64,000 nt of DNA from Bradyrhizobium sp. DOA9 (GTDB lineage Bacteria > Pseudomonadota > Alphaproteobacteria > Rhizobiales > Xanthobacteraceae), in assembly GCF_000617845.2 (NCBI RefSeq), contig NZ_DF820425.1, forward strand, positions 5,073,725 to 5,137,724. The letters run 5' to 3'. Of the stretch, positions 28,032 through 36,626 are shown piece by piece. The notes beneath the pieces were generated by a model. The model made no database searches, had not been told where the DNA came from, and saw only the letters and a program-made list of their open reading frames with translations. The position numbers were made by a program, and so were the translations under genes. The first letter of the stretch is position 1. The number at the start of each line of letters is the position of its first letter.

Positions 28032-29549
28032 TCAGAAGAAGCCGAGCTTCTTCGGGCTGTAGCTGACCAGGAGGTTCTTGGTCTGCTGGTAGTGATCGAG
28101 CATCATCTTGTGGGTCTCACGCCCGACACCCGACTGCTTGTAGCCGCCGAACGCCGCATGGGCGGGATAGGCATGGTAGCAATTGGTCCAGACCCGGCCG
28201 GCCTGGATCTCCCGGCCGAAGCGGTAGCAGCGGTTGGCGTCGCGGCTCCAGACGCCGGCACCCAGGCCATAGAGCGTGTCGTTGGCGATCGCGAGCGCCT
28301 CCTCGTCGGTCTTGAAGGTCGTGACAGAGACGACCGGGCCGAAGATCTCCTCCTGGAAGATTCGCATCTTGTTGTGGCCCTCGAACACGGTCGGCTGGAC
28401 GTAGAAGCCGCCGGCGAGATCGCCGCCGAGCTCGGCGCGTCCGCCGCCCGCCAGCACCTTGGCGCCCTCCTGCTTGCCGATGTCGATATAGGAGAGGATC
28501 TTGCTGAGTTGCTCGCTGGAGGCCTGCGCGCCGATCATGGTCGTGGCATCGCGCGGATCGCCCTGCTTGATCGCGGCGACGCGCTTGAGCGCGCGCTCCA
28601 TGAAGCGGTCGTAGATGTCGGCGTGGACCAGCGCCCGGCTCGGACAGGTGCAGACCTCGCCCTGGTTCAGCGCGAACATGACGAAGCCCTCGATCGCCTT
28701 GTCGAAGAAATCGTCGTCCTCGGCGGTGACATCCTTGAAGAAGATGTTCGGCGACTTGCCGCCGAGCTCGAGCGTCACAGGAATCAGGTTCTGGCTGGCA
28801 TATTGCATGATCAGCCGGCCCGTCGTGGTCTCGCCGGTGAAGGCGATCTTGGCGATGCGCGGGCTCGACGCCAGCGGCTTGCCGGCCTCGAGGCCAAAGC
28901 CGTTGACGATGTTGAGCACGCCAGGCGGCAGCAGGTCGGCGATGATCTCGGCGAAGACCATGATCGAGGCCGGGGTCTGCTCGGCGGGCTTGAGCACCAC
29001 GCAATTGCCGGCGGCCAGCGCCGGCGCGAGCTTCCAGCAGGCCATCAGAAGCGGGAAGTTCCAGGGAATGATCTGGCCGACCACGCCGAGCGGCTCGTGG
29101 AAATGATAGGCGATGGTGTCGTGGTCGATCTCGCCGATCGAGCCTTCCTGGGCGCGCACCACGCCGGCGAAATAGCGGAAATGGTCGATCGCGAGCGGCA
29201 GGTCGGCGGCGCGCGTCTCGCGGATCGGCTTGCCGTTGTCCCAGGTCTCGGCGATGGCGAGACGCTCGAGATTCTCTTCCATGCGGTCGGCGATCCGGTT
29301 CAGGACCGCGGCGCGCTCGGCAACGCTGGTGCGGCCCCAGGCGGCCCTGGCGGCATGCGCCGCGTCGAGCGCCGCCTCGACGTCCTGCGCGTCGGAGCGC
29401 GCGATCTTGCAGACCACCTGGCCGGTCAGGGGCGAAGCATTGTCGAAATATTTCCCGGAGATCGGCGCGACGAACTTGCCGCCGATGAAATTGTCGTAGC
29501 GTTCGGCAAAGGGCACTTTGGTGACGCTGAGGAATTCCACCTTGTTCAT
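28032..29549 (-). CDS. NAD-dependent aldehyde dehydrogenase (acetaldehyde type)
   Basis: The 505-residue ALDH oxidises an aldehyde, probably acetaldehyde, to the acid. It contains IIPWNFPLLMACWKLAPALA, the glutamate Glu261 in LELGGKSPNIFF and nucleophile Cys300 in LNQGEVCTCPSRA, plus IFGPVVSV. The CTCPSR wording is that of the ExaC/AldB acetaldehyde dehydrogenase group involved in ethanol or acetoin use. It is transcribed in the same direction as the AcoR-like gene, and a perfect palindrome lies 116 bases upstream of its start. The chain of events from alcohol to acetate is inference. Confidence 0.92.
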   Translation of the reverse strand: MNKVEFLSVTKVPFAERYDNFIGGKFVAPISGKYFDNASPLTGQVVCKIARSDAQDVEAALDAAHAARAAWGRTSVAERAAVLNRIADRMEENLERLAIAETWDNGKPIRETRAADLPLAIDHFRYFAGVVRAQEGSIGEIDHDTIAYHFHEPLGVVGQIIPWNFPLLMACWKLAPALAAGNCVVLKPAEQTPASIMVFAEIIADLLPPGVLNIVNGFGLEAGKPLASSPRIAKIAFTGETTTGRLIMQYASQNLIPVTLELGGKSPNIFFKDVTAEDDDFFDKAIEGFVMFALNQGEVCTCPSRALVHADIYDRFMERALKRVAAIKQGDPRDATTMIGAQASSEQLSKILSYIDIGKQEGAKVLAGGGRAELGGDLAGGFYVQPTVFEGHNKMRIFQEEIFGPVVSVTTFKTDEEALAIANDTLYGLGAGVWSRDANRCYRFGREIQAGRVWTNCYHAYPAHAAFGGYKQSGVGRETHKMMLDHYQQTKNLLVSYSPKKLGFF

Positions 29550-29664
29550 TGATCACTCCCGCTGTTGCTGTTTGCGCTTGTCGTCGCCTGATCGCGACTT
29601 GGCGCAGACGATGATGCGGGAGGCGTTTTCTGTCAGCCCGGGCGGACGCGATGGCGGCGCCGAC

Positions 29665-29684
29665 CTGTCGCAGTTTTGCGACAG
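29665..29684. promoter_or_regulatory. Perfect palindrome, likely operator of the AcoR-like regulator
   Basis: The sequence CTGTCGCA-GTTT-TGCGACAG is a perfect inverted repeat with 8-base arms, 116-135 bases upstream of the aldehyde dehydrogenase start and downstream of the regulator gene. Position and symmetry suit a dimeric Fis-type HTH protein. I did not find a convincing -24/-12 promoter between it and the gene. Confidence 0.6.
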
Positions 29685-29729
29685 TCGTGGCGCGAGGCGG
29701 TACGAATTGAGCACTCGCTGCTCCACACC

Positions 29730-29807
29730 GTCATTGCGAGCGCAGCGAAGCAATCCAGAATCTTTCCGCAGAGGGACTCTGGATTGCTTCGCGGCGCTCG
29801 CAATGAC
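29730..29807. repeat. Palindromic intergenic repeat (type 2, copy 2)
   Basis: The left arm GTCATTGCGAGCGCAGCGAA matches the copy at 8642 exactly over 20 bases, and the right arm GCGCTCGCAATGACC closes it. It lies between the AcoR-like gene stop and the operator of the aldehyde dehydrogenase gene, where it could end transcription of the regulator. Confidence 0.85.
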
Positions 29808-29813
29808 CTAAAT

Positions 29814-30773
29814 CTAGTGGTTCAGCTCGAACCGCTTCAGCTTCCGGTGCAGCGTGGCGCGGCTGACGCCGAGGGCCTTGGCGGCGGCGGAAACATTGCC
29901 GCCGGCGCGCAGCAGCGCGCGCTGCAGCACTGCACGCTGGCCGCCGGCAAGATGATCGCGCGCGGCATCGCCGCCGAGAAGATCGGCCGCAGGCACCGGC
30001 CGCAATGCACCGCCGGGCGCGATGCCGAGCGCCAGCCGGGCCGAGCGCGTTGCGCCGATCACCAGATCGTCCGCATCGACCGCAACGAGGCCGCCGCAGC
30101 TTCCGTCCGCCGCCTGCGTCAGCACGATGCGGGCATGGGCGAAGACCTTGCGAAACAGGTCGGCCTCGATCCGCTTGGCCGCCTCGCCGGCCGCGAGCGC
30201 GATCAGGCTGGCGAAGGCGTCGGTGCGGTCGGCGCGGCAGGAGGAGACGTCGAGCACGCCTGCGAGCGCCGCCTCGTGGTCGTAGATCGGAACGGCGGTG
30301 CAGCTCAGAAGCGTGTTGCGGGCGAAGAAGTGCTGGTCGCGATCGATGGTCAGCGAACGCTGCTCGACCAGGCAGGTGCCGATGCCGTTGGTGCCCTCAT
30401 GCTCCTCGCTCCAGAGCGCGCCCGTCCACAGGCCCCAGGACTGAAACGTCGCGTCGTCCGCCACCGTGCCGCGGCGATCGACCGGCACGCCCTCGCGATC
30501 GGCGAGCAGCACACAGCAGCCGGCTGCGCCGACCGCCTGATAAAGCCGATCCATGGCGCCCTGCGCGGCCGAAAGAAGCGGCGTGATGCGCTCGCGCGCC
30601 TGCTGCAGCTCGGCTTCGGTGAGCCGCATCGGCGCGGCGTGGCCGCCGGGATCGAGATGATGCAATCGGGAGGAACGGCGCCACGAGGCCACGAGCGCGG
30701 ACCGAGCCGCCTGGCCTGACGCGATGGCGGCCTCGACGCGGGCCGCGTGATGCCGGGGCATTGTCCCATTCAT
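29814..30773 (-). CDS. AcoR-like GAF/Fis-type regulator without the sigma-54 AAA+ domain
   Basis: The 319-residue protein has an AcoR-type N-terminus (ALVASWRRSSRLHHLDP), a GAF domain (about 70-195; EEHEGTNGIGTCLVEQRSL, FFARNTLLSCTAVPIYD) and a C-terminal Fis-type helix-turn-helix (about 280-319; LLRAGGNVSAAAKALGVSRA). The central sigma-54-interacting AAA+ domain (GAFTGA and Walker motifs) of AcoR/AcoK proteins is absent. It may repress or activate through sigma-70. The ATG at 30773 follows GGAGGAAACTGTG. It sits directly upstream of the aldehyde dehydrogenase gene, its likely target. The substrate sensed is unknown. Confidence 0.85.
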   Translation of the reverse strand: MNGTMPRHHAARVEAAIASGQAARSALVASWRRSSRLHHLDPGGHAAPMRLTEAELQQARERITPLLSAAQGAMDRLYQAVGAAGCCVLLADREGVPVDRRGTVADDATFQSWGLWTGALWSEEHEGTNGIGTCLVEQRSLTIDRDQHFFARNTLLSCTAVPIYDHEAALAGVLDVSSCRADRTDAFASLIALAAGEAAKRIEADLFRKVFAHARIVLTQAADGSCGGLVAVDADDLVIGATRSARLALGIAPGGALRPVPAADLLGGDAARDHLAGGQRAVLQRALLRAGGNVSAAAKALGVSRATLHRKLKRFELNH

Positions 30774-30991
30774 CACAGTTTCCTCCGGATATCGATTGTA
30801 GGACGCGCCGGTGCTGCCCGGTTGATCTGCGTCAACTTCAGCGCGCGCCCACCAAAGGCATGAGCCCGCCGCGGCGCCGCCGTCAAGGCAATCGCCCGGT
30901 TCCGGGGTTACGACCTTCGCAGGAGGAGGCAAAGGTGCGGTGGTCGGATCAGCAGCGACTTTCGCTGCGGCTTTCGAAAGCTGCGGATGCG

Positions 30992-31309
30992 CTAGTTCGC
31001 CGGGATCATCCGAACGAGATCGCGCGGATGGACATAGTCGAGCTGGAAGCGCGCCCGCTCGTCCAGCATGTCCGGGTCGATCTTCTCGGACCGCAGCAGC
31101 GACACCCGTTGTTCGCTCCTGGCGCGCTCGCGCTTGAGCTGAGCCAGCTCGCTGGTCAGCGCGATGATCTCCTGGTCGAGCTCCTGGCGGGCGTTGAGAC
31201 CGTATTTGCCGGTGTAGGCGTTGACGCCGAAATAGCCGACGATCGCCGCCGCCATCGCATAGAGGGCAAGACCGGTCAGGATCGATTTCAGGCGCGCGCG
31301 GGAGACCAT
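30992..31309 (-). CDS. ftsB: Septum formation initiator FtsB/DivIC family protein
   Basis: This 105-residue bitopic membrane protein has one N-terminal helix (about 10-30; LTGLALYAMAAAIVGYFGVN), then a coiled coil (QELDQEIIALTSELAQLKRE) and a C-terminal tail (ARFQLDYVHPRDLVRM). It fits FtsB, which joins FtsL and FtsQ at the division site. Gene order eno...ftsB...pdhA is usual in Rhizobiales; here the AcoR/aldehyde dehydrogenase pair intervenes between ftsB and pdhA. Confidence 0.85.
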   Translation of the reverse strand: MVSRARLKSILTGLALYAMAAAIVGYFGVNAYTGKYGLNARQELDQEIIALTSELAQLKRERARSEQRVSLLRSEKIDPDMLDERARFQLDYVHPRDLVRMIPAN

Positions 31310-31360
31310 CTTCGGAAGATGGGGCAGCTTGGTTAAGGGAGTGCTAATTCAGCATCAGAG

Positions 31361-31461
31361 GTCATTCCGGGGCGGCTCGAAGAGCCGAACTCCGGTGCGC
31401 AATTGCGCACCGGAGAATCTCGAGATTCCGGGTTCGATGCTTTGCATCGCCCCGGAATGAC
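31361..31461. repeat. Palindromic intergenic repeat (type 4)
   Basis: The arms GTCATTCCGGGGCG and CGCCCCGGAATGAC are perfect inverse complements at the ends of a roughly 100-base element; an inner pair, CCGGTGCGCAATTGCGCACCGG, is itself palindromic. It lies directly downstream of the flavin reductase stop and may end its transcription. Confidence 0.85.
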
Positions 31462-31470
31462 ACCACGGTC

Positions 31471-32022
31471 TCAGCCCTGATTCTTCGCCACATGCGCGGC
31501 GAAGGCGTCGATGTATTGCTGCAGCACGGTCTTGAGGGAGTCCTTGGTCAGGTTCCCCTCCGCATCGAAGGCATCGCCGACGCCGTTGAGGTAGATTTCC
31601 GGCTGCTGCAGCAGCGGCCCCGAAATGCCCGGCAGGATGTTCTGCAGGTGCTTGGCCGCGGCAATGCCGCCGAGCGGGCCGGGCGAGTTGGAGATGATGC
31701 CGATCGGCTTGCCGTTGAACGAACTCTTGCCATAGGGCCGCGAGGCGACGTCGATGGCGTTCTTCAGGACGCCCGGGATCGAGCGGTTGTATTCGGGCGT
31801 GACGAACAGGACGCCGTTCGACGTCTGGAGCTTCTCGCGGAAGGCGAGCCAGTCCGCGGGCGGCGCGCCCTCGAGATCCTGGTTGAAGAACGAGATGCCC
31901 GCCGGCGTGATCACCTCGAGCTTGAGCGAGGCAGGCGCGAGCTTGGCGAGCGCATTGGCGATCTTGAGCGAGAAGCTGTCCTTGCGCAGGCTGCCAGCGA
32001 TCGTGACGATGTTATAGGCCAT
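31471..32022 (-). CDS. NAD(P)H-dependent FMN reductase family protein
   Basis: The 183-residue flavodoxin-like protein has the phosphate-binding N-terminus TIAGSLRKDSFSLKIANAL, then FVTPEYNRSIPGVLKNAID and GIISNSPGPLGGI. These are the hallmarks of the NADPH-dependent FMN reductase family (ChrR/SsuE/azoreductase relatives), which reduces quinones, chromate or FMN. The start MAYNIVTIAGS at 32022 is favoured over an upstream Met by domain alignment. The physiological substrate is unknown. The MDR gene upstream is separated by a terminator. Confidence 0.88.
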   Translation of the reverse strand: MAYNIVTIAGSLRKDSFSLKIANALAKLAPASLKLEVITPAGISFFNQDLEGAPPADWLAFREKLQTSNGVLFVTPEYNRSIPGVLKNAIDVASRPYGKSSFNGKPIGIISNSPGPLGGIAAAKHLQNILPGISGPLLQQPEIYLNGVGDAFDAEGNLTKDSLKTVLQQYIDAFAAHVAKNQG

Positions 32023-32175
32023 TGGGTGTCCTTGAAGGCTTGAGCGGGAATGCCGGGACGGCACTTAAGCGATCCGGGGCGATAGATGCAAGTGCATGAA
32101 CCGGTCCGATTTGGAAACGCTGCGTTTCTGGAAATGCGTCCTTTGGCGCTCGATCCGGGCACGATCAAAAGCAAG

Positions 32176-32197
32176 CAGGCCGCCAAGCGGCGGCCTG
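32176..32197 (-). terminator. Rho-independent terminator of the MDR oxidoreductase gene
   Basis: On the minus strand a perfect 9-bp stem, CAGGCCGCC with GGCGGCCTG around a 4-base loop, is followed by CTTGCTTTTG, a T-rich tail. It lies 29 bases after the gene's stop codon. Confidence 0.7.
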
Positions 32198-32225
32198 ATG
32201 CCTACCGATAACCGACCGAACCCGA

Positions 32226-33359
32226 TCACTTGTTCGGGTTGATGAGGAATTTTTCGCCGGTGGCGCGCTTGGCGTAGGCCGCGATATTGGCGGGATCGAG
32301 CGCCTCGGCGAGCGACACCACCTTGGTGTAATGGCTGGCGAAGGTGGTCTTGAGCTCGGATGCCACGCGCTGGCGCAGGCGGCCGATCTCGGCCGGACCG
32401 ATGTTCTGAAGGAATGGCGTGAGCAGCCAGCCGCCGACGCCCCAGCTGAGACCGAACGAGCGGTTCAGCTCCGTCGGCCGCGTGTCGAGGCTGCCGTAGA
32501 TATAGACCTGCTTGTACACGTTGGAGCCGTAGCGGCTGTATTCCTTCGCGGTCTTGTTGGCCGCGATTTCCATCGCGGTCAGGATCTGGCTCGCCAGCTT
32601 GCCGCCGCCGATGGCGTCAAAAGCGATGGTGGCGCCGGTCTCGACCAGCGCGTTGGTGAGATCGTCCATGAAGCTTGGCGCAGTCGAATCTACGACGTAT
32701 TTGGCGCCGATCTTGTGCAGGATATCGGCCTGCTCCTTGTTCCTGACGATATTGACGAGGCCGATGCCGTCCTTGATGCAGATCTTGTTGAGCATCTGGC
32801 CGAGATTGGACGCGGCGGCCGTGTGTACGAGCGCCTTGTGGCCCTCCCGCCGCATCGTCTCGGTCATGCCGAGTGCGGTCAGCGGATTGACGAACCAAGA
32901 GGCGCCGTCCGCCGCGGTGGTGCCCGGCGGCAACTCCATGACGTCGCGGACCTTGAGCACGCGGTACTGCGTGTACATCCCGCCGCCGATCATCGACACC
33001 GTCTTGCCCATCAGAGCCTTGGCTGCGTCCGACGATCCGGTCCGGATCACCGTGCCGGCGCCCTCGTTGCCGACCGGCAGCGACTGATCAAATCTTGCCG
33101 TCATCATCCGCATCGCCGCCTCCGGCATCGTGGCGGTAATGACCGGCATCTCCTTGGTGCCGGAGGCCTTGGCGGCCGACATGTCGGCGGGACCGATCAG
33201 GAGCCCGAGGTCGGACGGATTGATCGGGGTGGCCTCGACGCGAACCACGACCTCATCGTCGGCCGGCTCCGGCGTCGGGACCGTCACGAGAGACAATTCC
33301 AGCTCGCCGCTCTTCTTCAGCAGCGAACGCAATTCCAGTCCGGTCTTGCCGTCGCTCAT
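32226..33359 (-). CDS. Zinc-binding/quinone-reductase type MDR oxidoreductase
   Basis: The 377-residue medium-chain dehydrogenase/reductase has an N-terminal GroES-like fold (TPEPADDEVVVRVEATPINP, LPVGNEGAGTVIRTG) and a Rossmann part (LVHTAAASNLGQMLNKICI, FDAIGGGKLASQIL). It lacks a classical zinc-cysteine lobe, so it resembles NADPH quinone reductase or crotonyl-CoA-reductase-like members. It lies 42 bases after eno on the same strand and may be co-transcribed with it. Substrate unknown. Confidence 0.88.
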   Translation of the reverse strand: MSDGKTGLELRSLLKKSGELELSLVTVPTPEPADDEVVVRVEATPINPSDLGLLIGPADMSAAKASGTKEMPVITATMPEAAMRMMTARFDQSLPVGNEGAGTVIRTGSSDAAKALMGKTVSMIGGGMYTQYRVLKVRDVMELPPGTTAADGASWFVNPLTALGMTETMRREGHKALVHTAAASNLGQMLNKICIKDGIGLVNIVRNKEQADILHKIGAKYVVDSTAPSFMDDLTNALVETGATIAFDAIGGGKLASQILTAMEIAANKTAKEYSRYGSNVYKQVYIYGSLDTRPTELNRSFGLSWGVGGWLLTPFLQNIGPAEIGRLRQRVASELKTTFASHYTKVVSLAEALDPANIAAYAKRATGEKFLINPNK

Positions 33360-33401
33360 GTCGATCCTCCCCTGTCCTTCTCTTCGCGGTCGGGGCGCGG
33401 C

Positions 33402-34685
33402 TTATGCCAGCGCCTTCAGCGCCGCCTTGCCGCCATAGAGCGCCTGCTTGCCGAGCTGCTGCTCGATGCGCAGGAGCTGGTTGTATTTGGCGGTGCGGTC
33501 GGACCGCGCAAGGGAGCCGGTCTTGATCTGACCGCAATTGGTGGCGACCGCGAGATCGGCGATGGTGGAATCCTCGGTCTCGCCGGAGCGGTGCGACATC
33601 ACCGAGGTGTAGCCGGCCTTGTGCGCCATCTCGACGGCGGCGAGCGTCTCGGTCAGCGTGCCGATCTGGTTGACCTTGATCAGGATCGAGTTGGCGCGGC
33701 CGGTCTTGATGCCTTCGGCGAGGCGCTTGACGTTGGTGACGAAGAGGTCGTCGCCGACCAGCTGGCACTTCTTGCCGATCAGGTCGGTGAGCTCTTTCCA
33801 GCCGTCCATGTCGTCTTCCGACATGCCGTCCTCGATGGTCACGATCGGATAGCGCGAGACGAGGTCTGCCAGATATTTCGCCTGCTCGGAGATCGAGCGG
33901 GTTTTGCCCTCGCCTTCATAGACGTATTTGCCGTCCTTGAAGAACTCGGTCGAGGCGCAGTCGAGGCCGAGCACGATGTCGGAGCCCGCCTTGAAGCCGG
34001 CCTTGCCGATCGCGTTCATGACGAATTCCAGCGCGGCGTCCGCCGACGGCAGGTTCGGGGCGAAGCCGCCCTCGTCGCCGACATTGGTGTTGTGGCCGGC
34101 CTTCTTCAATTCGGACTTCAGCGTGTGGAAGACTTCCGCGCCGTAGCGCAGGCCTTCGGCGAAGGAGGATGCGCCGACGGGGAGGATCATGAACTCCTGG
34201 AAGTCGATCGGGTTGTCGGCGTGCACGCCGCCATTGATGATGTTCATCATCGGCACCGGCAACAGGCGGGCCGAGGTGCCGCCGACGTAACGATAGAGCG
34301 GCATGTCGAGCGAGTTCGCGGCGGCCTTGGCGCAGGCGAGCGAGACGCCGAGGATGGCGTTGGCCCCGAGCCGGCTCTTGTTCGGCGTGCCGTCGAGATC
34401 AATCATGATCTGGTCGATCTGGGCCTGCTGCTCGACATCGAGGCCGCTCAGGGCCTCGAAGATCTCGCCGTTGACGGCGCCGACCGCCTTGGTCACGCCC
34501 TTGCCGAGATAGCGAGCCTTGTCGCCGTCGCGCAGTTCCACGGCCTCATGGGCACCCGTGGAGGCGCCGGACGGAACCGCGGCGCGGCCGAGCGCGCCGT
34601 CCTCCAGCACGACATCGACCTCGACGGTGGGATTGCCCCGGCTATCGAGAATTTCGCGGCCGATGATGTCGATGATGGCGGTCAT
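33402..34685 (-). CDS. eno: Enolase
   Basis: The 427-residue glycolytic enzyme converts 2-phosphoglycerate to phosphoenolpyruvate. Motifs include REILDSRGNPTVEVDV, SGASTGAHEAVELRDGD, SLACAKAAANSLD, VPMMNIINGGVHADNPIDFQ with the Mg-site region, VGDEGGFAPNL, IEDGMSEDDMDGW, GDDLFVTN, the catalytic Lys region SILIKVNQIGTLTET, SHRSGETED and IKTGSLARSDRTAKYNQLLRIE. The start MTAIIDI gives the standard length; three codons upstream another Met exists. It is the core gene of this block. Confidence 0.97.
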   Translation of the reverse strand: MTAIIDIIGREILDSRGNPTVEVDVVLEDGALGRAAVPSGASTGAHEAVELRDGDKARYLGKGVTKAVGAVNGEIFEALSGLDVEQQAQIDQIMIDLDGTPNKSRLGANAILGVSLACAKAAANSLDMPLYRYVGGTSARLLPVPMMNIINGGVHADNPIDFQEFMILPVGASSFAEGLRYGAEVFHTLKSELKKAGHNTNVGDEGGFAPNLPSADAALEFVMNAIGKAGFKAGSDIVLGLDCASTEFFKDGKYVYEGEGKTRSISEQAKYLADLVSRYPIVTIEDGMSEDDMDGWKELTDLIGKKCQLVGDDLFVTNVKRLAEGIKTGRANSILIKVNQIGTLTETLAAVEMAHKAGYTSVMSHRSGETEDSTIADLAVATNCGQIKTGSLARSDRTAKYNQLLRIEQQLGKQALYGGKAALKALA

Positions 34686-34859
34686 GATGTTCACTTCCGT
34701 TCGTTGGGGCTGATCGGTGCCGCGGGTCTTACACGGGCTGCAAGCAAATGTGAACGCTTGGACGCACCGCTCCGACTGACGCGCGACGCGCCTCCGATTA
34801 TCCTCGACTGCACCTGGTCCGCGTACCCAACCTCAGTCTCAAACAGTCGGGGTAACGCC

Positions 34860-35837
34860 ATGAATCGCCGCCAGTTTCTTGCCTCAACCGCCGCGCTGCT
34901 CGCGGCCCGCCCAGGTTTTGCTCAGGAAGGCCCGTTCCGGACGAGATATTATCCCATCAGCCCGGGCATCGGCCTGCACGATCTCACGCCCGCCCCTGAC
35001 GGCACGATCTGGTTCACGGCGCAAGGCAAGGGCCTGCTCGGCAGGCTCGATCCACGTGATGGCCGTTTCAAGACGATCAGCCTCGGCCAGGGCGCGGCCC
35101 CGCACGGCGTGACCATCGGGCCCGACGGCGCGCCGTGGATCACCGAGGGCGGGCAGAACGCGATCGCGCGGGTCGACCCTTCCGATCTCGAGGTGACGCT
35201 GTTCCGCCTGCCGGAAAAGTTCGCCTCCGCCAATCTCAACACCGGGGTGTTCGACAGGGACGGCACCTACTGGTTCACCGGGCAATCCGGCTATTACGGC
35301 CGGCTGTCTCCGAAGACCGGCGAAATGAATGTGTTCAAGGCGCCGAAGGGGGTCGGCCCCTACGGCATCACGGTCACGCCCAAGGGTGATATCTGGTACG
35401 CCTCCCTCGGCGGCAGCCATATCGCGAAGATCGACCGCGCGGGCGGCAATGCGACACTGGTCGAGCCGCCGACGCCGAACCAGGGTTCACGGCGCGTCTG
35501 GTCGGATTCGAGAGGCCGGATCTGGGTCAGCGAGTGGAACAGCGGCCACGTCTCGGTTCATGATCCCAACGACGGTTCGTGGAAGACCTGGAAGCTGCCG
35601 GGCGAACGTCCCCGCGCCTATGCCGTGTACGTCGACGACAAGGACAAGGTCTGGCTGACCGACTTCTCCGCCAACGCCATCGTGCGGTTCGATCCCGCCA
35701 CCGAGACGTTCAACGTCTTCGCCAGCGACAAGCCCAACGCCAATGTCCGCCAGCTCGACGGCCGTCCGGGCGAGCTGTGGGGCTGCGAGTCCGGCAACGA
35801 CCGCATCGTCATGATCCAGACCATCGCCGCCGGTTGA
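34860..35837 (+). CDS. Virginiamycin B lyase-like beta-propeller protein, Tat-exported
   Basis: The 325-residue protein starts MNRRQFLASTAALLAARPGF, a twin-arginine signal (NRRQFLAS). The mature part is a set of propeller repeats with typical blocks: LTPAPDGTIWFTAQGKGLLG, GPDGAPWITEGGQNAIARVD and VDDKDKVWLTDFSANAIVRF. These are the signature of the Vgb/streptogramin lyase and SMP-30 fold. Lyase activity on streptogramins is not established for such exported homologues, so the substrate is unknown. It is divergent from eno. Confidence 0.85.
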   Translation: MNRRQFLASTAALLAARPGFAQEGPFRTRYYPISPGIGLHDLTPAPDGTIWFTAQGKGLLGRLDPRDGRFKTISLGQGAAPHGVTIGPDGAPWITEGGQNAIARVDPSDLEVTLFRLPEKFASANLNTGVFDRDGTYWFTGQSGYYGRLSPKTGEMNVFKAPKGVGPYGITVTPKGDIWYASLGGSHIAKIDRAGGNATLVEPPTPNQGSRRVWSDSRGRIWVSEWNSGHVSVHDPNDGSWKTWKLPGERPRAYAVYVDDKDKVWLTDFSANAIVRFDPATETFNVFASDKPNANVRQLDGRPGELWGCESGNDRIVMIQTIAAG

Positions 35838-35908
35838 CGACGAGCCCGTTTGCGTCCATCCCGGCATCCTCAGGAGCGCGATCTTATCGCGCTCCTGGTT
35901 CTTAATTG

Positions 35909-35975
35909 AGCATGATCTTTTCGGAAAACCGGTGCCCACTTTGCGCAAACGCGGCCCTTCGGGTCCGGATCATGT
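35909..35975. repeat. Palindromic intergenic repeat (type 5, copy 1)
   Basis: The ends GCATGATCTTTTCGGAAAAC and TCCGGATCATG are inverse-related and match the copy at 36580-36626. The element lies 20 bases before the queF start, so it may affect queF expression. Confidence 0.75.
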
Positions 35976-35994
35976 TCCACAGGATGCAAGGACG

Positions 35995-36447
35995 ATGGCG
36001 AAGAAATCCCTCCAGCTCGGCCGCGCGGTCGAGTGGCCGCACACACCGGAAGAGGCCCAGCTCGACCGCGTGCCGAATCCGCAGAAGGGCACGGACTATC
36101 TGGTGCGCTTCACGGTGCCGGAATTCACCTCGCTCTGCCCGGTCACGGGCCAGCCGGATTTCGCGCATCTGATGATCGACTACGCGCCGGGGGCATGGCT
36201 CCTGGAGTCGAAATCGCTCAAGCTCTACATCGCAAGCTTCCGCAATCACGGCGCCTTCCACGAGGACTGCACCGTGATGATCGGCAAGCGCATTGCTTCC
36301 GAGATCAAGCCGAAATTCCTGCGCATCGGCGGCTATTGGTATCCGCGCGGCGGCATCCCGATCGACGTGTTCTGGCAGACCGGCCGCGTGCCGAAGGGCC
36401 TGTGGCTGCCCGAGCAAGGCGTCGCGCCCTATCGCGGACGGGGCTAG
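35995..36447 (+). CDS. queF: NADPH-dependent 7-cyano-7-deazaguanine reductase
   Basis: The 150-residue type I QueF reduces preQ0 to preQ1 in queuosine synthesis. It has the nucleophile Cys48 and Asp55 in FTSLCPVTGQPD, the FAHLMIDYAPG block, the QueF motif ESKSLKLYIASFRNHGAFHE and the C-terminal YWYPRGGIPIDVFWQT. The ATG at 35995 gives the usual N-terminus MAKKSLQLGR. No other queuosine gene is nearby. A dispersed repeat lies right upstream. Confidence 0.96.
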   Translation: MAKKSLQLGRAVEWPHTPEEAQLDRVPNPQKGTDYLVRFTVPEFTSLCPVTGQPDFAHLMIDYAPGAWLLESKSLKLYIASFRNHGAFHEDCTVMIGKRIASEIKPKFLRIGGYWYPRGGIPIDVFWQTGRVPKGLWLPEQGVAPYRGRG

Positions 36448-36525
36448 GGCATAGCTCGGTCACGTTGACCATCGAAAGAGAACGGCCTCGGTCGACAGCG
36501 ACGAGGCCGCTCTCGCACCATGGTC

Positions 36526-36568
36526 CTAAAGCGCGATGAGATTTGGATGAATCGTCATTGCGCTTTAG
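36526..36568. repeat. Palindromic repeat with CTAAAGCGC arms (type 6)
   Basis: CTAAAGCGC and GCGCTTTAG are perfect inverse complements at the ends of a 43-base element with centre GATTTGGATGAATCGTCATT. It sits between the convergent queF and esterase genes and is followed directly by the type 5 repeat. Confidence 0.8.
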
Positions 36569-36579
36569 TTTGTTGTTTG

Positions 36580-36626
36580 CGCATGATCTTTCCGGAAAAC
36601 CGCTTCGCACTTTTCCGGATCATGCT
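36580..36626. repeat. Palindromic intergenic repeat (type 5, copy 2)
   Basis: GCATGATCTTTCCGGAAAAC and TTTTCCGGATCATGC pair closely around a short centre. It abuts the esterase stop codon and can serve as a terminator hairpin for convergent genes. Confidence 0.8.

Noticed and set aside
29550..29664. Possible sigma-54 promoter before the aldehyde dehydrogenase gene
   Set aside because: I looked for GG-N10-GC spacing in a TGGCAC-TTGC context and found no acceptable match.
32331..35837. A very long open frame of more than 1100 codons on the plus strand
   Set aside because: Its first 840 codons are antisense to the MDR and enolase genes; only the last part, from 34860, is a real gene.
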